From: Hassallia byssoidea VB512170
GTDB taxonomy: Bacteria; Cyanobacteriota; Cyanobacteriia; Cyanobacteriales; Nostocaceae
Direction: 5' to 3'
Assembly (NCBI RefSeq): GCF_000817785.2
Contig: NZ_JTCM02000024.1
Location: forward strand, 1-64,000
DNA: 64,000 nucleotides
Positions within the stretch are counted from its first letter, which is position 1. The number at the start of each line of letters is the position of its first letter. This document shows positions 38,153 through 47,903 of this stretch, one piece after another. Both the position numbers and the translations under genes were made by a program. A model generated the notes under the pieces. The model worked only from the letters and a program-made list of their open reading frames with translations. It was not told the DNA's origin and ran no database searches.

Positions 38153-40834
38153 ATGTCAACTCTCGTCATCGTCGAATCTCCAACCAAAGCTCGTACCATT
38201 CGCAATTACCTGCCGAAGGACTATCGAGTGGAAGCGTCTATGGGTCATGTACGTGACCTTCCCCAGTCGGCTACAGATATTCCCGCTACTGTCAAAGGGG
38301 AAAAATGGGCGCAACTGGGGGTAAATGTAGATGCCGACTTTGAACCGCTGTATATCGTCCCCAAAGACAAAAAGAAGATTGTCACTCAGCTCAAAGATGC
38401 CATGAAAGGCGTAACTGAACTGATTCTGGCAACGGACGAAGACCGGGAAGGTGAAAGCATAAGTTGGCATTTATATCAACTACTCAAGCCGAAAATTCCA
38501 ACCAAGCGGATGGTATTTCACGAAATTACCTCAGACGCGATTAAAAAAGCGTTGAAAAACTGCCGCAATATTGACGATCAGTTGGTTCGCGCCCAAGAAA
38601 CGCGGCGAATCTTGGATCGGCTAGTAGGCTATACCCTATCGCCGTTGCTGTGGAAAAAAATCGCTTGGGGATTATCTGCGGGGCGGGTGCAATCGGTAGC
38701 TGTGCGGGTTTTGGTGAAGCGGGAACGCCAACGCCGTGCTTTCCGTGAAGGTACATATTGGGATTTGAAGGCTTACTTGCAGCATCAAAAAGCTGCTTTT
38801 ACCTCGCAGTTAGTGACGCTGCAAAAAACCAAAGTAGCAACAGGCAGTGATTTTGATGCAGCGACCGGTCAAATTATTGCTGGGCGCAAAGTCGTACTGC
38901 TAAGAGAAGCGGAAGCATTAGCCCTCAAAGAACGCCTGACTGGTAAACCCTGGACGGTGACAGACATTGAAGAACGCCCGGTAACACGCAAACCCGCGCC
39001 ACCGTTTACCACCTCGACGCTGCAACAAGAATCTAACCGAAAATTGCGCCTTTCTGCGCGGGATACGATGCGAATTGCTCAGAATTTGTACGAGCAAGGG
39101 TATATTACCTATATGCGTACAGATTCGGTGCATTTGTCAGAACAAGCAATTTCAGCTGCGCGTGATTGTGTGGAAAAGCTTTACGGCAAATCATATCTCA
39201 GCCCCCAACCAAGGCAATACACCACCAAATCCAAAGGCGCACAAGAAGCACACGAAGCCATACGTCCGGCGGGTAGCAGCTTCCGCACGCCGCAAGAAAC
39301 TGGCTTAAGCGGTCGAGAACTGGCGCTGTATGACTTGATTTGGAAGCGCACCGTAGCTTGTCAAATGGCTGATTCTCGCCAAACTCAAATTACCGTACAG
39401 TTGCAAGTTGAAGATGCGGGTTTTCGTTCTTCTGGCAAGCGAATTGATTTTCCCGGTTTTTTACGCGCTTACGTTGAAGGTTCAGACGACCCAGAAGCAG
39501 CGTTGGAAGACCAAGAAGTAATTTTACCGCCGATGAAAGTGGGCGATCGCCCAAATTGTACGAACTTAGAGGCGATCGATCACGAAACTCAACCACCAGC
39601 TCGATACACTGAAGCTACCTTGGTGAAAACTTTAGAAAGTGAAGGTATCGGTCGTCCCAGTACTTACGCCAGCATTATCGGCACAATTATTGATAAAGGT
39701 TACGCCCAATTGGTGAATAATGCTCTCATACCCACATTCACCGCTTTCGCTGTCACCGACTTGCTGGAAAAACACTTTCCCGACATCGTAGATCCCAGCT
39801 TTACTTCCAAAATGGAGCAAACTTTAGATGATATTGCTACCGGCGAAGCAAAATGGCTACCCTATCTGCGGGAATTTTATTTGGGAGACAAAGGTTTAGA
39901 AACGCTGGTTAGAGAACAAGACAGCCAAATTGATGCTACCAAAGCTAGAACGGTAGAACTAGAAAATCTCGATGCTAAAGTCCGCATTGGTAAATACGGT
40001 CCTTACATCGAAGTCGAAAATGGTAACGGTGTTGTTACTGCTTCAATTCCCAAAGACCTCACCCCTGCTGACCTCGACCCGAAAAAGGTAGAAGTTCTAC
40101 TGCGACAAAAAACTGAAGGTCCCGACCAAGTAGGACGCCATCCAGAAACTGGCGAACCGATTTATGTGAAAATTGGCGCTTACGGTCCTTACGTTCAGTT
40201 GGGTGACAAGACCGAAGAAAACCCCAAACCCAAACAAGCTTCTTTACCCAAAGGTCAAAGTCCAGAAAATGTCACTCTGGAGATGGCTGTTGGTCTTTTG
40301 GCGCTACCCCGGACATTAGGAGTTCATCCGGTTACAGGTGGCAAAATTCAAACAAGTTTAGGACGCTTTGGTCCTTATGTTGTTCATGACCAAGGTAAAG
40401 AAGGTAAAGATTATCGCTCTTTAAAAGCTAGCGATAATGTCTTAACAATTTCTTTAGAAAGGGCTTTGGAATTGTTATCTGAACCGAAAAAAGGACGCAG
40501 CAGCACTAATAGTAAATCTAAAGCTGCTTTACGCGAATTGGGCGCACATCCAGAAGACGGCGAACCAGTCAACATCTACGATGGTCCTTATGGACCTTAC
40601 ATCAAACACGCCAAAACAAACGTGAGTATCCCCGAAGGTCAATCGGTAGAAAATGTAACGCTTTCCGCAGCATTGGAATTGTTAGCAAGTAAAGCATCGT
40701 CGGCAAAATCCACACGTAAGACAACGAGTAAAACTACAACCAAAACCACACGTAAATCAACTACTACTAAAGCTAAGTCAACAGCTAAGTCGTCTACCAC
40801 AACTGCGAAAAAACAAGGGCGAAAGGGAGAATAG
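38153..40834 (+). CDS. topA: DNA topoisomerase I (type IA)
   Basis: 893 residues. An N-terminal TOPRIM ([18 protein letters not shown]; acidic cluster ATDEDREGE) is followed by the type IA core with active Tyr320 in YITYMRTDS and the GIGRPSTYA motif. The C-terminal third has several cyanobacterial Topo_C repeats ([36 protein letters not shown]) instead of zinc fingers. It ends in a Lys/Thr/Ser-rich tail ([17 protein letters not shown]), possibly DNA-binding. It relaxes negative supercoils behind polymerases. The ATG is followed directly by the TOPRIM strand, so the start is secure. Confidence 0.97.
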   Translation: MSTLVIVESPTKARTIRNYLPKDYRVEASMGHVRDLPQSATDIPATVKGEKWAQLGVNVDADFEPLYIVPKDKKKIVTQLKDAMKGVTELILATDEDREGESISWHLYQLLKPKIPTKRMVFHEITSDAIKKALKNCRNIDDQLVRAQETRRILDRLVGYTLSPLLWKKIAWGLSAGRVQSVAVRVLVKRERQRRAFREGTYWDLKAYLQHQKAAFTSQLVTLQKTKVATGSDFDAATGQIIAGRKVVLLREAEALALKERLTGKPWTVTDIEERPVTRKPAPPFTTSTLQQESNRKLRLSARDTMRIAQNLYEQGYITYMRTDSVHLSEQAISAARDCVEKLYGKSYLSPQPRQYTTKSKGAQEAHEAIRPAGSSFRTPQETGLSGRELALYDLIWKRTVACQMADSRQTQITVQLQVEDAGFRSSGKRIDFPGFLRAYVEGSDDPEAALEDQEVILPPMKVGDRPNCTNLEAIDHETQPPARYTEATLVKTLESEGIGRPSTYASIIGTIIDKGYAQLVNNALIPTFTAFAVTDLLEKHFPDIVDPSFTSKMEQTLDDIATGEAKWLPYLREFYLGDKGLETLVREQDSQIDATKARTVELENLDAKVRIGKYGPYIEVENGNGVVTASIPKDLTPADLDPKKVEVLLRQKTEGPDQVGRHPETGEPIYVKIGAYGPYVQLGDKTEENPKPKQASLPKGQSPENVTLEMAVGLLALPRTLGVHPVTGGKIQTSLGRFGPYVVHDQGKEGKDYRSLKASDNVLTISLERALELLSEPKKGRSSTNSKSKAALRELGAHPEDGEPVNIYDGPYGPYIKHAKTNVSIPEGQSVENVTLSAALELLASKASSAKSTRKTTSKTTTKTTRKSTTTKAKSTAKSSTTTAKKQGRKGE

Positions 40835-41187
40835 GCAACTTGGGAACTTGCTAATTGGTAATTGGGAAAAAGGTAATTGGACAAAACCATTACCCATTAC
40901 CCATTACCCATTTCCTAGTCCCCATTCCCCATTCCCCATTCCCTATTCCCTATTCCCTATTTGCTTGTGAAACAATACCTTTCTTTGGTATGATGCAAGT
41001 CTATAGGTTGCTAATGTGATACTGTAGTAAGTATGGGAGATCGCAACACAAAATTTGACCAATGGCTTATGCCTACAATAAAGTGATGTGTATCAAGCCA
41101 GTTTCAAGCCAGAGGTGCGTTGGGACGCCAGTTTCTGCTTAACTGTGAATAAATTATTAAGGTAGTATCTCAGGAGCGCTCAGTTAA
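40835..41187. repeat. Gap with tandem repeats downstream of topA
   Basis: ggtaattggg units and then C-rich cccattacc/cccctattcc units at 40852-40962. The remaining 220 bases show no gene except the ribosome site (AGGAG, about 41171-41175) of the next small frame. Confidence 0.8.
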
Positions 41188-41325
41188 ATGGACTATATAG
41201 AGAAGGTACTGGAGAAGCTTAAAGAATTAGCACGCAAGCTCATAGAAGCCCTGCTAGGTCCAGAGGCTGAGGCAGAACCGGAACTAATTCCGATTCCTGT
41301 AAATGACCGATCGCGCCGTCGCTAA
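41188..41325 (+). CDS. 45-residue conserved-looking small protein upstream of aroQ
   Basis: Reads [18 protein letters not shown] then an acidic/Pro tail ([19 protein letters not shown]) and a basic end NDRSRRR. The first half is a clean amphipathic helix. ATG with an AGGAG site 12 bases upstream. The frame ends 23 bases inside the annotated start of aroQ, which suggests translational coupling. I believe similar small proteins occur in other filamentous cyanobacteria, but could not check. The function is unknown; a membrane-surface or protein-binding helix is one guess. Confidence 0.6.
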   Translation: MDYIEKVLEKLKELARKLIEALLGPEAEAEPELIPIPVNDRSRRR

Positions 41326-41800
41326 AAGCTTAAAAGTGGTTGTATTGACATTAGAATATTTAAGCGTTCTGGTACTACACGGACCAAACCTAAATCTACT
41401 AGGACAGCGAGAACCAGGAATTTATGGTTCAGTCAGTTTGGCGGAAATTAATCGCCTGTTAGAAGAAGAAGGAAAAAAACTACAGGCGAAAGTTTCTTGC
41501 TTGCAGTCAAATCATGAAGGAGTTTTGGTAGATGCGATTCATGGCGCTTTAGGGCAACATGAAGGAATTTTAATTAACGCTGGGGCGTATACTCATACAA
41601 GTGTGGCATTACGAGACGCGATCGCCGCTGTGAATTTACCAACAGTAGAAGTACATCTAAGTAACATCTACCGTAGGGAAGAATTTCGCCATCATTCATA
41701 TATTGCACCAGTGGCGATCGGGCAAATAAGTGGTTTTGGTGTCCAAAGCTATTTATTAGGTTTACAAGCGTTGGTAGATCATTTAAGAAATAAAACTTAA
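41303..41800 (+). CDS. aroQ: 3-dehydroquinate dehydratase, type II
   Basis: 165 residues in this frame; typical AroQ is 145-150. It catalyses 3-dehydroquinate to 3-dehydroshikimate, the third shikimate-pathway step. Motifs: [20 protein letters not shown] with the active Tyr, FQSNHEG-like [50 protein letters not shown]. The conserved part begins near residue 20. The true start may therefore be a downstream TTG (41345) or GTG (41336). The ATG at 41303 overlaps the preceding small frame. No clear ribosome site is seen for any of them. Confidence 0.93.
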   Translation: MTDRAVAKSLKVVVLTLEYLSVLVLHGPNLNLLGQREPGIYGSVSLAEINRLLEEEGKKLQAKVSCLQSNHEGVLVDAIHGALGQHEGILINAGAYTHTSVALRDAIAAVNLPTVEVHLSNIYRREEFRHHSYIAPVAIGQISGFGVQSYLLGLQALVDHLRNKT

Positions 41801-41847
41801 AATTTAAGACTATTGAATATGGGCAGGGGAAAGAGTGCCCCTACTTT

Positions 41848-42762
41848 ATGCGCTATTCTCTGGAAAGTCGGTTTAGAGGTACAATAATCGGGGCGTTTCT
41901 TGGGGATTTAGCCTCTGGTAGTTTTGATGTGCCGAAAAATTGGCATGAAATTGCGCTTTTAGGTGTGGAAAGTTTAATAACGACTTCGCAACTGAATTTA
42001 GATGATTGGATTTGCCGTCAAAAAGCAGAATTTCCTCATTTAGATACTAGTTGCGTTTCCTTAAAAGCGATTATTGCGACGTTGCCAGTAGCGCTGTTTT
42101 ACTTTGACAATACAGTTAAGCTAAGACAAAACTTGAGTCAGGCGATCGCAATCTGGGATCGGGACTTACTAGTGCGCGATGGAACACTAGCAGTAGGCTA
42201 TGCGATCGCTCTATCATTGACAGAAAAACTAGATATAAAAACCCTCATACCCCAAACAATTGACTTTATTGGCGAAACGCCAAGTACCTTACCACAAACT
42301 TTATTAAAAGTCAATAATTTATTACTTCAGGGTGCTGGATTAGAAAGAGTACAAGGATCGTTAATCCGAGAAGAAAAGCTAAGTAAAGCTGTTGCTATGG
42401 CGTTTTACTGCTTTCTTAGTACCTTAGAAGACTTCCGTTTGTCAATTTTGCGGGCTACTGTCAATAGCGATGCACTGCCCGCTACAGGTGCAATTACTGG
42501 TGCTTTATCAGGGGCTTACAACAGTTTAACGGGCATTCCCGTAAGTTGGCAGATGAAGTTATCTCCAGCAAATTCGGCAACATCAACAGCGAGCAACCGC
42601 AAGCAGATGATAGAATTAGCTGATGGACTGGTGGCTGTATGGTCAGGAGCGTATGACCTTGCCTCATATCCAAAGGATTTACAAAAACAGGGACATGCAA
42701 TGTCTGACAAACAGGGTACGCTATGCGTCAGTGCAGCTCCTCGCGTCATTCGGTTGCGTTAA
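41848..42762 (+). CDS. ADP-ribosylglycohydrolase-like protein, probably degenerate
   Basis: 304 residues. The start FRGTIIGAFLGDLASG and the later PATGAITGALSGAYNS match the all-helical ADP-ribosylglycohydrolase (DraG) fold, in which GAxxGDAxG and GNxDTxGAIxGAxxGA bind the two magnesium ions. Here the first motif keeps one Asp but the second has SDALPATG in place of GNDxDT, and no TDDT motif is seen. Enzymatic activity is therefore doubtful. It starts 47 bases after aroQ and may be cotranscribed; the shikimate connection is unexplained. The C-terminal 60 residues diverge from the fold. A repeat cluster follows immediately. Confidence 0.7.
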   Translation: MRYSLESRFRGTIIGAFLGDLASGSFDVPKNWHEIALLGVESLITTSQLNLDDWICRQKAEFPHLDTSCVSLKAIIATLPVALFYFDNTVKLRQNLSQAIAIWDRDLLVRDGTLAVGYAIALSLTEKLDIKTLIPQTIDFIGETPSTLPQTLLKVNNLLLQGAGLERVQGSLIREEKLSKAVAMAFYCFLSTLEDFRLSILRATVNSDALPATGAITGALSGAYNSLTGIPVSWQMKLSPANSATSTASNRKQMIELADGLVAVWSGAYDLASYPKDLQKQGHAMSDKQGTLCVSAAPRVIRLR

Positions 42763-43524
42763 TCATCAGAATTGGGCATTGGGCATTGGGCATTGGGCAT
42801 AGGTTTGGCTGTGCGGTCTTGGGGTCTCCCCAAGTGGAGCACCTGCCGTCATTGGGCATTGGGCATAGGTTTGGCTGTGCGGTCTTGGGGTCTCCCCAAG
42901 TGGAGCACCTGCCGTCATTGGGCATTGGGCATTGGTAATTTTAACTTTCCCTCTCCCCCTGCTCCCTGCCTCCCCTGCCCCCCCTGCCCCCCCTGCCTCC
43001 CCTGCCTCCCCTGCCCCCCCTGCCCCCCTCTCCCCCTCCCCCTTCAAATTCCCCCAACCGGAAAATTTTAGTGATATTTTATATAGGTACTGTACGGGAA
43101 ACGCTAAAGCTTATTCTTTAGATAGCTATTGTGGCAAATAGGTTTAAATTTGAGTATCGCAAGTGAAGTTTCTATGGATAGAAAAGTGCGATCGCATGAA
43201 TGTCAGGGTATCTTGTTTTAAGCTATCAAAGTAAGTAACTGCGATGAAGAGGGTGTAGGGGGTAGGGTGTAGGGTGTAGGGAACCCCATAATTAAAATTA
43301 GGGGTTTCGAGCAAGGGATGCAGTATTTCTTGTGCAAAGCGCCTCTACATACATATTTTCTTGTTTTTCCATACATAAATGTAGAGAGAAGTTTGAGCGG
43401 AGGTTTCCTCCGATCAAATCAACGGAAACGGGCTTGCACCAAACGGGGTGTGGTTGTTTCTTCCCCTCTACACCCCACTACACCCCACACCCCACACCCC
43501 ACACCCCGTTTTTGGTCATAGGTA
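42763..43524. repeat. Repeat-only intergenic region
   Basis: gggcatt heptamers, a 66-bp tandem duplication (42801-42866, 42867-42932) of the gcggtcttgggg element, and a nearly pure pyrimidine-plus-G tract of cctgcccc units (42949-43044). A compound element follows at 43255-43510: gggtgta heptamers, a non-repetitive loop, then the complementary tacaccccac array. Frames crossing it code only low-complexity sequence. No gene seen. Confidence 0.85.
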
Positions 43525-46125
43525 ATGAAAACGCAGCCATTTCTTCAATCAATGACCGATAAATTGACCCACTGGCAACGACGTTACAAGACGCTACTAA
43601 ATAAACGACACTTGCTTGGAAGAACAGGTGTCATCAATGATTTTCTGCCGAATTTATCTCAAACAAGCGATTGTGGCGATCGGCAAAAACTAAGAACTTC
43701 CAGATCGATGGCGGCGTATAAAACTAACAGAGGCATTTGTGTAAGCAGATTGGGCTATATTCACCGACGTACCCCGGTTATTTTTGCGATCGCACTCTTG
43801 TCCCTCACAGGCGTGATGGGGCATAAATTATACAACACGACAAAGCTAAAAGCAGGGACTATCGCGCCACAAACGATGAAAGCTCCCTACTCAGCTAACA
43901 TTGAAGATAAGAAAAAAACCGAGCAAGAGCGCAAAGCCGCTACTAAAAGTTCCTTATCAGTGTTAATGGTCGATGCACAAGTTAACGAAAAAATTCGTCA
44001 AGATTTGCAACAATTTTTGGATACGGGTAACGAAATTCGTGCAACTGCCGGGTATTTTCCTTTTTTTGACACTTTAGTTTTACCTGTTTCTAGCCAGCGT
44101 TATCTGCGGTCTTGTTCTAATTCTGAATGGCAAACGCTGCTAAAAGCCCTAGGGAATACGAACGCGCAACCTAAGTTCGCAAAGACTCAAAAACAAAGCA
44201 GTAAAATTGCCGTCATTAAAACGGCGATAGAAGTGCAAAAAGATACGATTTTTCTACAGACTGCTGGCGGAAAACTTGATAATATTTCCCAAAAACCTGA
44301 CTTTGCTCAAGCAGTGGCGGAATTAGAAACTTACCGTTTGACGACTTCACAGCAAAACTTGTCCTCACTCACCGCTCAAATCTCCCAAGCCCGCCAAGCA
44401 TACGCTCAAGCAAACGCCAAACTGTTACAGCTTAAGGCTGTTAACCCGAAAACAGTATATAATGACACTTTTATTTTGAACTTGTCAGATGAGGACTGGG
44501 GAAAAACAGAAACGGGAATTCAACAAAGTGCAGAGCGGATTCTCGCCCAAGGTATCCCACTAGGACTGCCGCCAAATATCTTACAAGATGCCGTGAGGCT
44601 ACAAGTGCAGACATCAGTACCACAAGAAGCCGAGTCTTTAGCAAGAAAACTTTTGTTGATTGTACTCAAACCGAATCTTAAGAAAGATGAAGAACTAAGC
44701 AAACAAAGTGGCGCACAAGCTGCTGCTGGTGTCAAACCTGTGATGGTGTCGATGCGGCAAGGTGAGGTAATTGTCAAAAAAGGAGAGACGATTAGTGCTT
44801 GGGACTTTGAGGTGCTAGAGCATTATCATTTAGTACGGCGGGAGATTAACTGGTTGGGTTTGACGAAGCTGGGAGGCTTTGTTAGCGTATATATTGGCAT
44901 TTTTGCTTTAGTGGAACGGCGAATTAAAACAAAAATGCGGCAACGCGATCGCCTGTTGATATTGTTGCTGACTATAAGTGTGCCCGGAGTGCTAATAGGT
45001 ACACACTATACTACTTGGAGCGCCATTGGTTTGTTGTTGGGTAGCTTCTACGGAGCTAATTTAGGTATCACAGTTATCGGATTGCTGGCTTTACAGTTAC
45101 CATTTAGCTTGGAAATCAGTAGGACTGTGCTTTGGAGTGGTGCTGCTGGGGGAATCTTAGGTAGTTGTATCGCCAAACGTTTGCGATCGCGTGAGGAACT
45201 TGCACTTCTTAGCGTTGGTGTTACTTTAACTCAGGGCGGCGTTTATCTGATATTCAAGCTGTTAGTCGGTGCAGCATTCGGTTCTGGCTGGTACATCGTA
45301 CTTAGAGAAGCCGGGTTCTTTGCTTTATCCGGCTTAGTTTGGAGTGTTGTTGCCTTGGGCTTGAGTCCTTATTTAGAAAAACTTTTTGATTTAGTCACCC
45401 CGATTCGTTTAGCAGAACTGGCGAATCCAAATCGTTCTTTATTAAAACAACTGGCGACGAAAACTCCTGGGACTTTTCAGCATACCTTGTTTGTGGCTAC
45501 TCTTGCCGAAGCTGCTGCCAAACACCTTAAATGCAATGTCGAATTGGTGAGAGCCGGCACATTATATCATGATATTGGGAAAATGCATGACCCTTTGGGA
45601 TTTATTGAAAATCAAATGGGGGGACCAAATAAACACGACACAGAAATAAACGATCCTTGGAAAAGTGCGAAAATTATCAAAAAGCACGTCAGTGAAGGAT
45701 TGGCGATGGCGCGAAAACACAGTTTACCTACAGCGATTCAAGCTTTTATTCCCGAACATCAGGGAACAATGCTAATCGCTTATTTTTATCATCAAGCCCA
45801 GCAAATGGCAAAAGAAAATCCAAATTTAAAAGTGAACGAAGCGGATTTTCGCTACGATGGACCGATTCCCCAGTCGCGGGAAACAGCAATTGTCATGTTA
45901 GCAGACTCTTGCGAAGCGGCGCTGCGATCGCTTAAAGATGTCAGCCCAGAACAAGCTTTAGCAATGGTTAACAACATCTTCCGTGCGAGATGGCAAGATA
46001 ATCAACTACTAGATTCAGGTTTAACACGAGAGGAAATGTCACAAATTGCCGAAATTTTTGTCGAAGTTTGGCAGCAATTTCATCATAAACGCATTGCTTA
46101 TCCTAAGTTAAAGCCTTCCAATTAA
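43525..46125 (+). CDS. 7TM-HD family phosphohydrolase (PgpH-like cyclic-di-AMP phosphodiesterase)
   Basis: 866 residues. A basic cytoplasmic N terminus, one helix (about 77-93), a large extracytoplasmic 7TMR-HDED domain (about 95-450), a seven-helix membrane block (about 460-640) and a C-terminal HD domain. The metal site is H682-D683 (TLYHDIGKM), with the later HVSEGLAMA and IPEHQGTMLI histidines. Firmicute and cyanobacterial members hydrolyse c-di-AMP, so control of osmotic and K+ balance is the expected role. Length and domain order are normal. It could also start at the internal ATG at 43552. It stands alone between repeat regions. Confidence 0.88.
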   Translation: MKTQPFLQSMTDKLTHWQRRYKTLLNKRHLLGRTGVINDFLPNLSQTSDCGDRQKLRTSRSMAAYKTNRGICVSRLGYIHRRTPVIFAIALLSLTGVMGHKLYNTTKLKAGTIAPQTMKAPYSANIEDKKKTEQERKAATKSSLSVLMVDAQVNEKIRQDLQQFLDTGNEIRATAGYFPFFDTLVLPVSSQRYLRSCSNSEWQTLLKALGNTNAQPKFAKTQKQSSKIAVIKTAIEVQKDTIFLQTAGGKLDNISQKPDFAQAVAELETYRLTTSQQNLSSLTAQISQARQAYAQANAKLLQLKAVNPKTVYNDTFILNLSDEDWGKTETGIQQSAERILAQGIPLGLPPNILQDAVRLQVQTSVPQEAESLARKLLLIVLKPNLKKDEELSKQSGAQAAAGVKPVMVSMRQGEVIVKKGETISAWDFEVLEHYHLVRREINWLGLTKLGGFVSVYIGIFALVERRIKTKMRQRDRLLILLLTISVPGVLIGTHYTTWSAIGLLLGSFYGANLGITVIGLLALQLPFSLEISRTVLWSGAAGGILGSCIAKRLRSREELALLSVGVTLTQGGVYLIFKLLVGAAFGSGWYIVLREAGFFALSGLVWSVVALGLSPYLEKLFDLVTPIRLAELANPNRSLLKQLATKTPGTFQHTLFVATLAEAAAKHLKCNVELVRAGTLYHDIGKMHDPLGFIENQMGGPNKHDTEINDPWKSAKIIKKHVSEGLAMARKHSLPTAIQAFIPEHQGTMLIAYFYHQAQQMAKENPNLKVNEADFRYDGPIPQSRETAIVMLADSCEAALRSLKDVSPEQALAMVNNIFRARWQDNQLLDSGLTREEMSQIAEIFVEVWQQFHHKRIAYPKLKPSN

Positions 46126-46726
46126 AAGTGACGATATTTACATTTTTGTTGTAAATGTCTATTAAAAGTTAGAAGAATGCTTTCTTGATATCAGTAGTTA
46201 ACAAGATAATGACACAAAATTTAGCATAATTTGGGTATTGTCTTGCTTATCCAAAATAGTATTTTCACATTGAATGTATAAATCACAACTATAAATATTT
46301 ATCTGTAACTGTATGAAAAATTACTGCGGACATAATTAATAATTTATAATTATTTTTAGATAGGGATTTATAGCGATTTTCAGTTGGATGCAATATACAA
46401 TGATACCGCAGCGTCGGGACAATTCATGAATTGTCCCTACAATCGGTTTGGGTATTTGACACAAGTGAGAACCGCTATAAATCCCACCCAATTAAAACTA
46501 CTTTATTAGGCATCGGCTACAAACCCATTTTTAATTATGAATTATGAATTAATAATTATTAATTCGGTTGAATACCTATAGTATGACTGAAAGTACTGAT
46601 GCTGGCTAGAATGGCAGGATATAAATATAAAGGATGTCTATTAATCGGCAATCTCAAAAAAACCATTGAAGCTGGATCTCGGTGTGCAAACCAATTAATT
46701 AACAGGAAATACTTGGAAAATATATT
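46126..46726. other. 600-bp gap with a MITE-like element
   Basis: A/T-rich, no gene seen. Contains the 123-bp element at 46363-46485. The rest is leader of the glycosyltransferase operon. Confidence 0.6.
46363..46485. mobile_element. MITE-like 123-bp element with 20-bp terminal inverted repeats
   Basis: Ends gggatttatagcgattttca (46363-46382) and tgagaaccgctataaatccc (46466-46485) are inverted with 18 of 20 matches. An inner perfect palindrome gggacaattcatgaattgtccc lies at 46416-46437. No coding capacity. No clear target duplication is visible. Confidence 0.6.
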
Positions 46727-47893
46727 ATGTTAGGTAATAAAAAAGACTATATGAATGAATCAGCATCTATTCTCAGCCTAGGAATAGGTTGGTTTCCCAA
46801 AACACCCGGAGGTTTAGAGAGGTATATTTATGAATTAACTAAAGAATTAGCCAAAAATGAAGACAAGGTGGAATTATGTGGTGTAGGGTTACCAGAAGCT
46901 GAAGAAAATTTGCCGATAAAGTTGACTAACCTAGCTTCTCCAGATAGTCCAATTTGGCAAAGGTTGTGGTCTATTCGCACTAACTTTCAAAAAACGAGAG
47001 TAGACACACCAGATGCAATTAATTTACATTTTGCATTGTATAGCTATCCGATTTTGAATCTTTTGCCAAAAGAAGTGCCAATTACTTTTAACTTTCATGG
47101 ACCTTGGGCATCTGAAAGTCACGAAGAAGGAGTTAATAAAGTAACCGCGTTTCTCAAGCACTGGCTGATAGAAAAAAGAGTTTACGATCGCTGCGATCGC
47201 TTCATAGTTCTCAGCAAAGCATTTGGCAATATCTTACATCAACAATATCAAGTACCAACTGATAAAATTAACGTAATTCCTGGTGGAGTTGATATTAATC
47301 AGTTTCAACCAAATCTATCACCTCAAGAGGCTCGCAGCAAGTTAAATTGGTCTCAAGATCGTCCAGTAATATTTACATCCCGTCGGTTAGTGAATCGCGT
47401 CGGGCTTGACAAATTGTTGATAGCGATCGCTACAATTAAACCGAGAATTCCTGACGTTTGGCTGGCTATTGGTGGTCGTGGACCATTAGAAGCCGCACTA
47501 AAACAACAAGCCACAGAATTGGGACTCGACGACCACGTTCAATTCTTAGGCTTTTTACCTGATGAAGAATTGCCAATAGCTTACCAAGCTGCCGATTTGA
47601 GTGTAATGCCCAGTCAATCTTTTGAAGGATTTGGATTAGCAATAGTCGAATCTTTAGCCTGTGGTACTCCGGTTGTGTGTACTCCTGTTGGGGGAATGCC
47701 AGAAATTTTAGAACCATTCTCACCACATTTAATTACTGACTCAATCGAAGTTTCAGCTATTGCCGAAAAATTAGAAGAAGTATTACTAAGAAAATTGCCA
47801 GTACCTTCACGAGAAGACTGTCGCAATTACGCTGTTACACAGTTCGACTGGCAGAAAATTGCAACTCAGGTGCGCTCAATTCTTTTAGCCTAA
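46727..47893 (+). CDS. Glycosyltransferase family 4 protein (first of two)
   Basis: 388 residues, GT-B fold. The N-terminal GWFPKTPGGLERYIYEL is the acceptor-side glycine loop. The donor-side motifs are VIFTSRRLVNRVGLDKLL, AIGGRGPLEAALKQQA and the EX7E-type FEGFGLAIVESLACGTPVV. These are sugar-nucleotide-dependent enzymes making polysaccharide, glycolipid or glycan chains; donor and acceptor cannot be told. ATG at 46727 has a GGAAA site; an ATG at 46751 is the alternative. The next glycosyltransferase starts 10 bases after the stop, so the two are an operon. Confidence 0.9.
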   Translation: MLGNKKDYMNESASILSLGIGWFPKTPGGLERYIYELTKELAKNEDKVELCGVGLPEAEENLPIKLTNLASPDSPIWQRLWSIRTNFQKTRVDTPDAINLHFALYSYPILNLLPKEVPITFNFHGPWASESHEEGVNKVTAFLKHWLIEKRVYDRCDRFIVLSKAFGNILHQQYQVPTDKINVIPGGVDINQFQPNLSPQEARSKLNWSQDRPVIFTSRRLVNRVGLDKLLIAIATIKPRIPDVWLAIGGRGPLEAALKQQATELGLDDHVQFLGFLPDEELPIAYQAADLSVMPSQSFEGFGLAIVESLACGTPVVCTPVGGMPEILEPFSPHLITDSIEVSAIAEKLEEVLLRKLPVPSREDCRNYAVTQFDWQKIATQVRSILLA

Positions 47894-47903
47894 ACAAGTA
47901 TAC

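Noticed and set aside
42766-43141. Frames rich in Gly/Ala/Glu or Pro/Cys
   Set aside because: Artefacts of the cctgcccc tract and gggcatt repeats.
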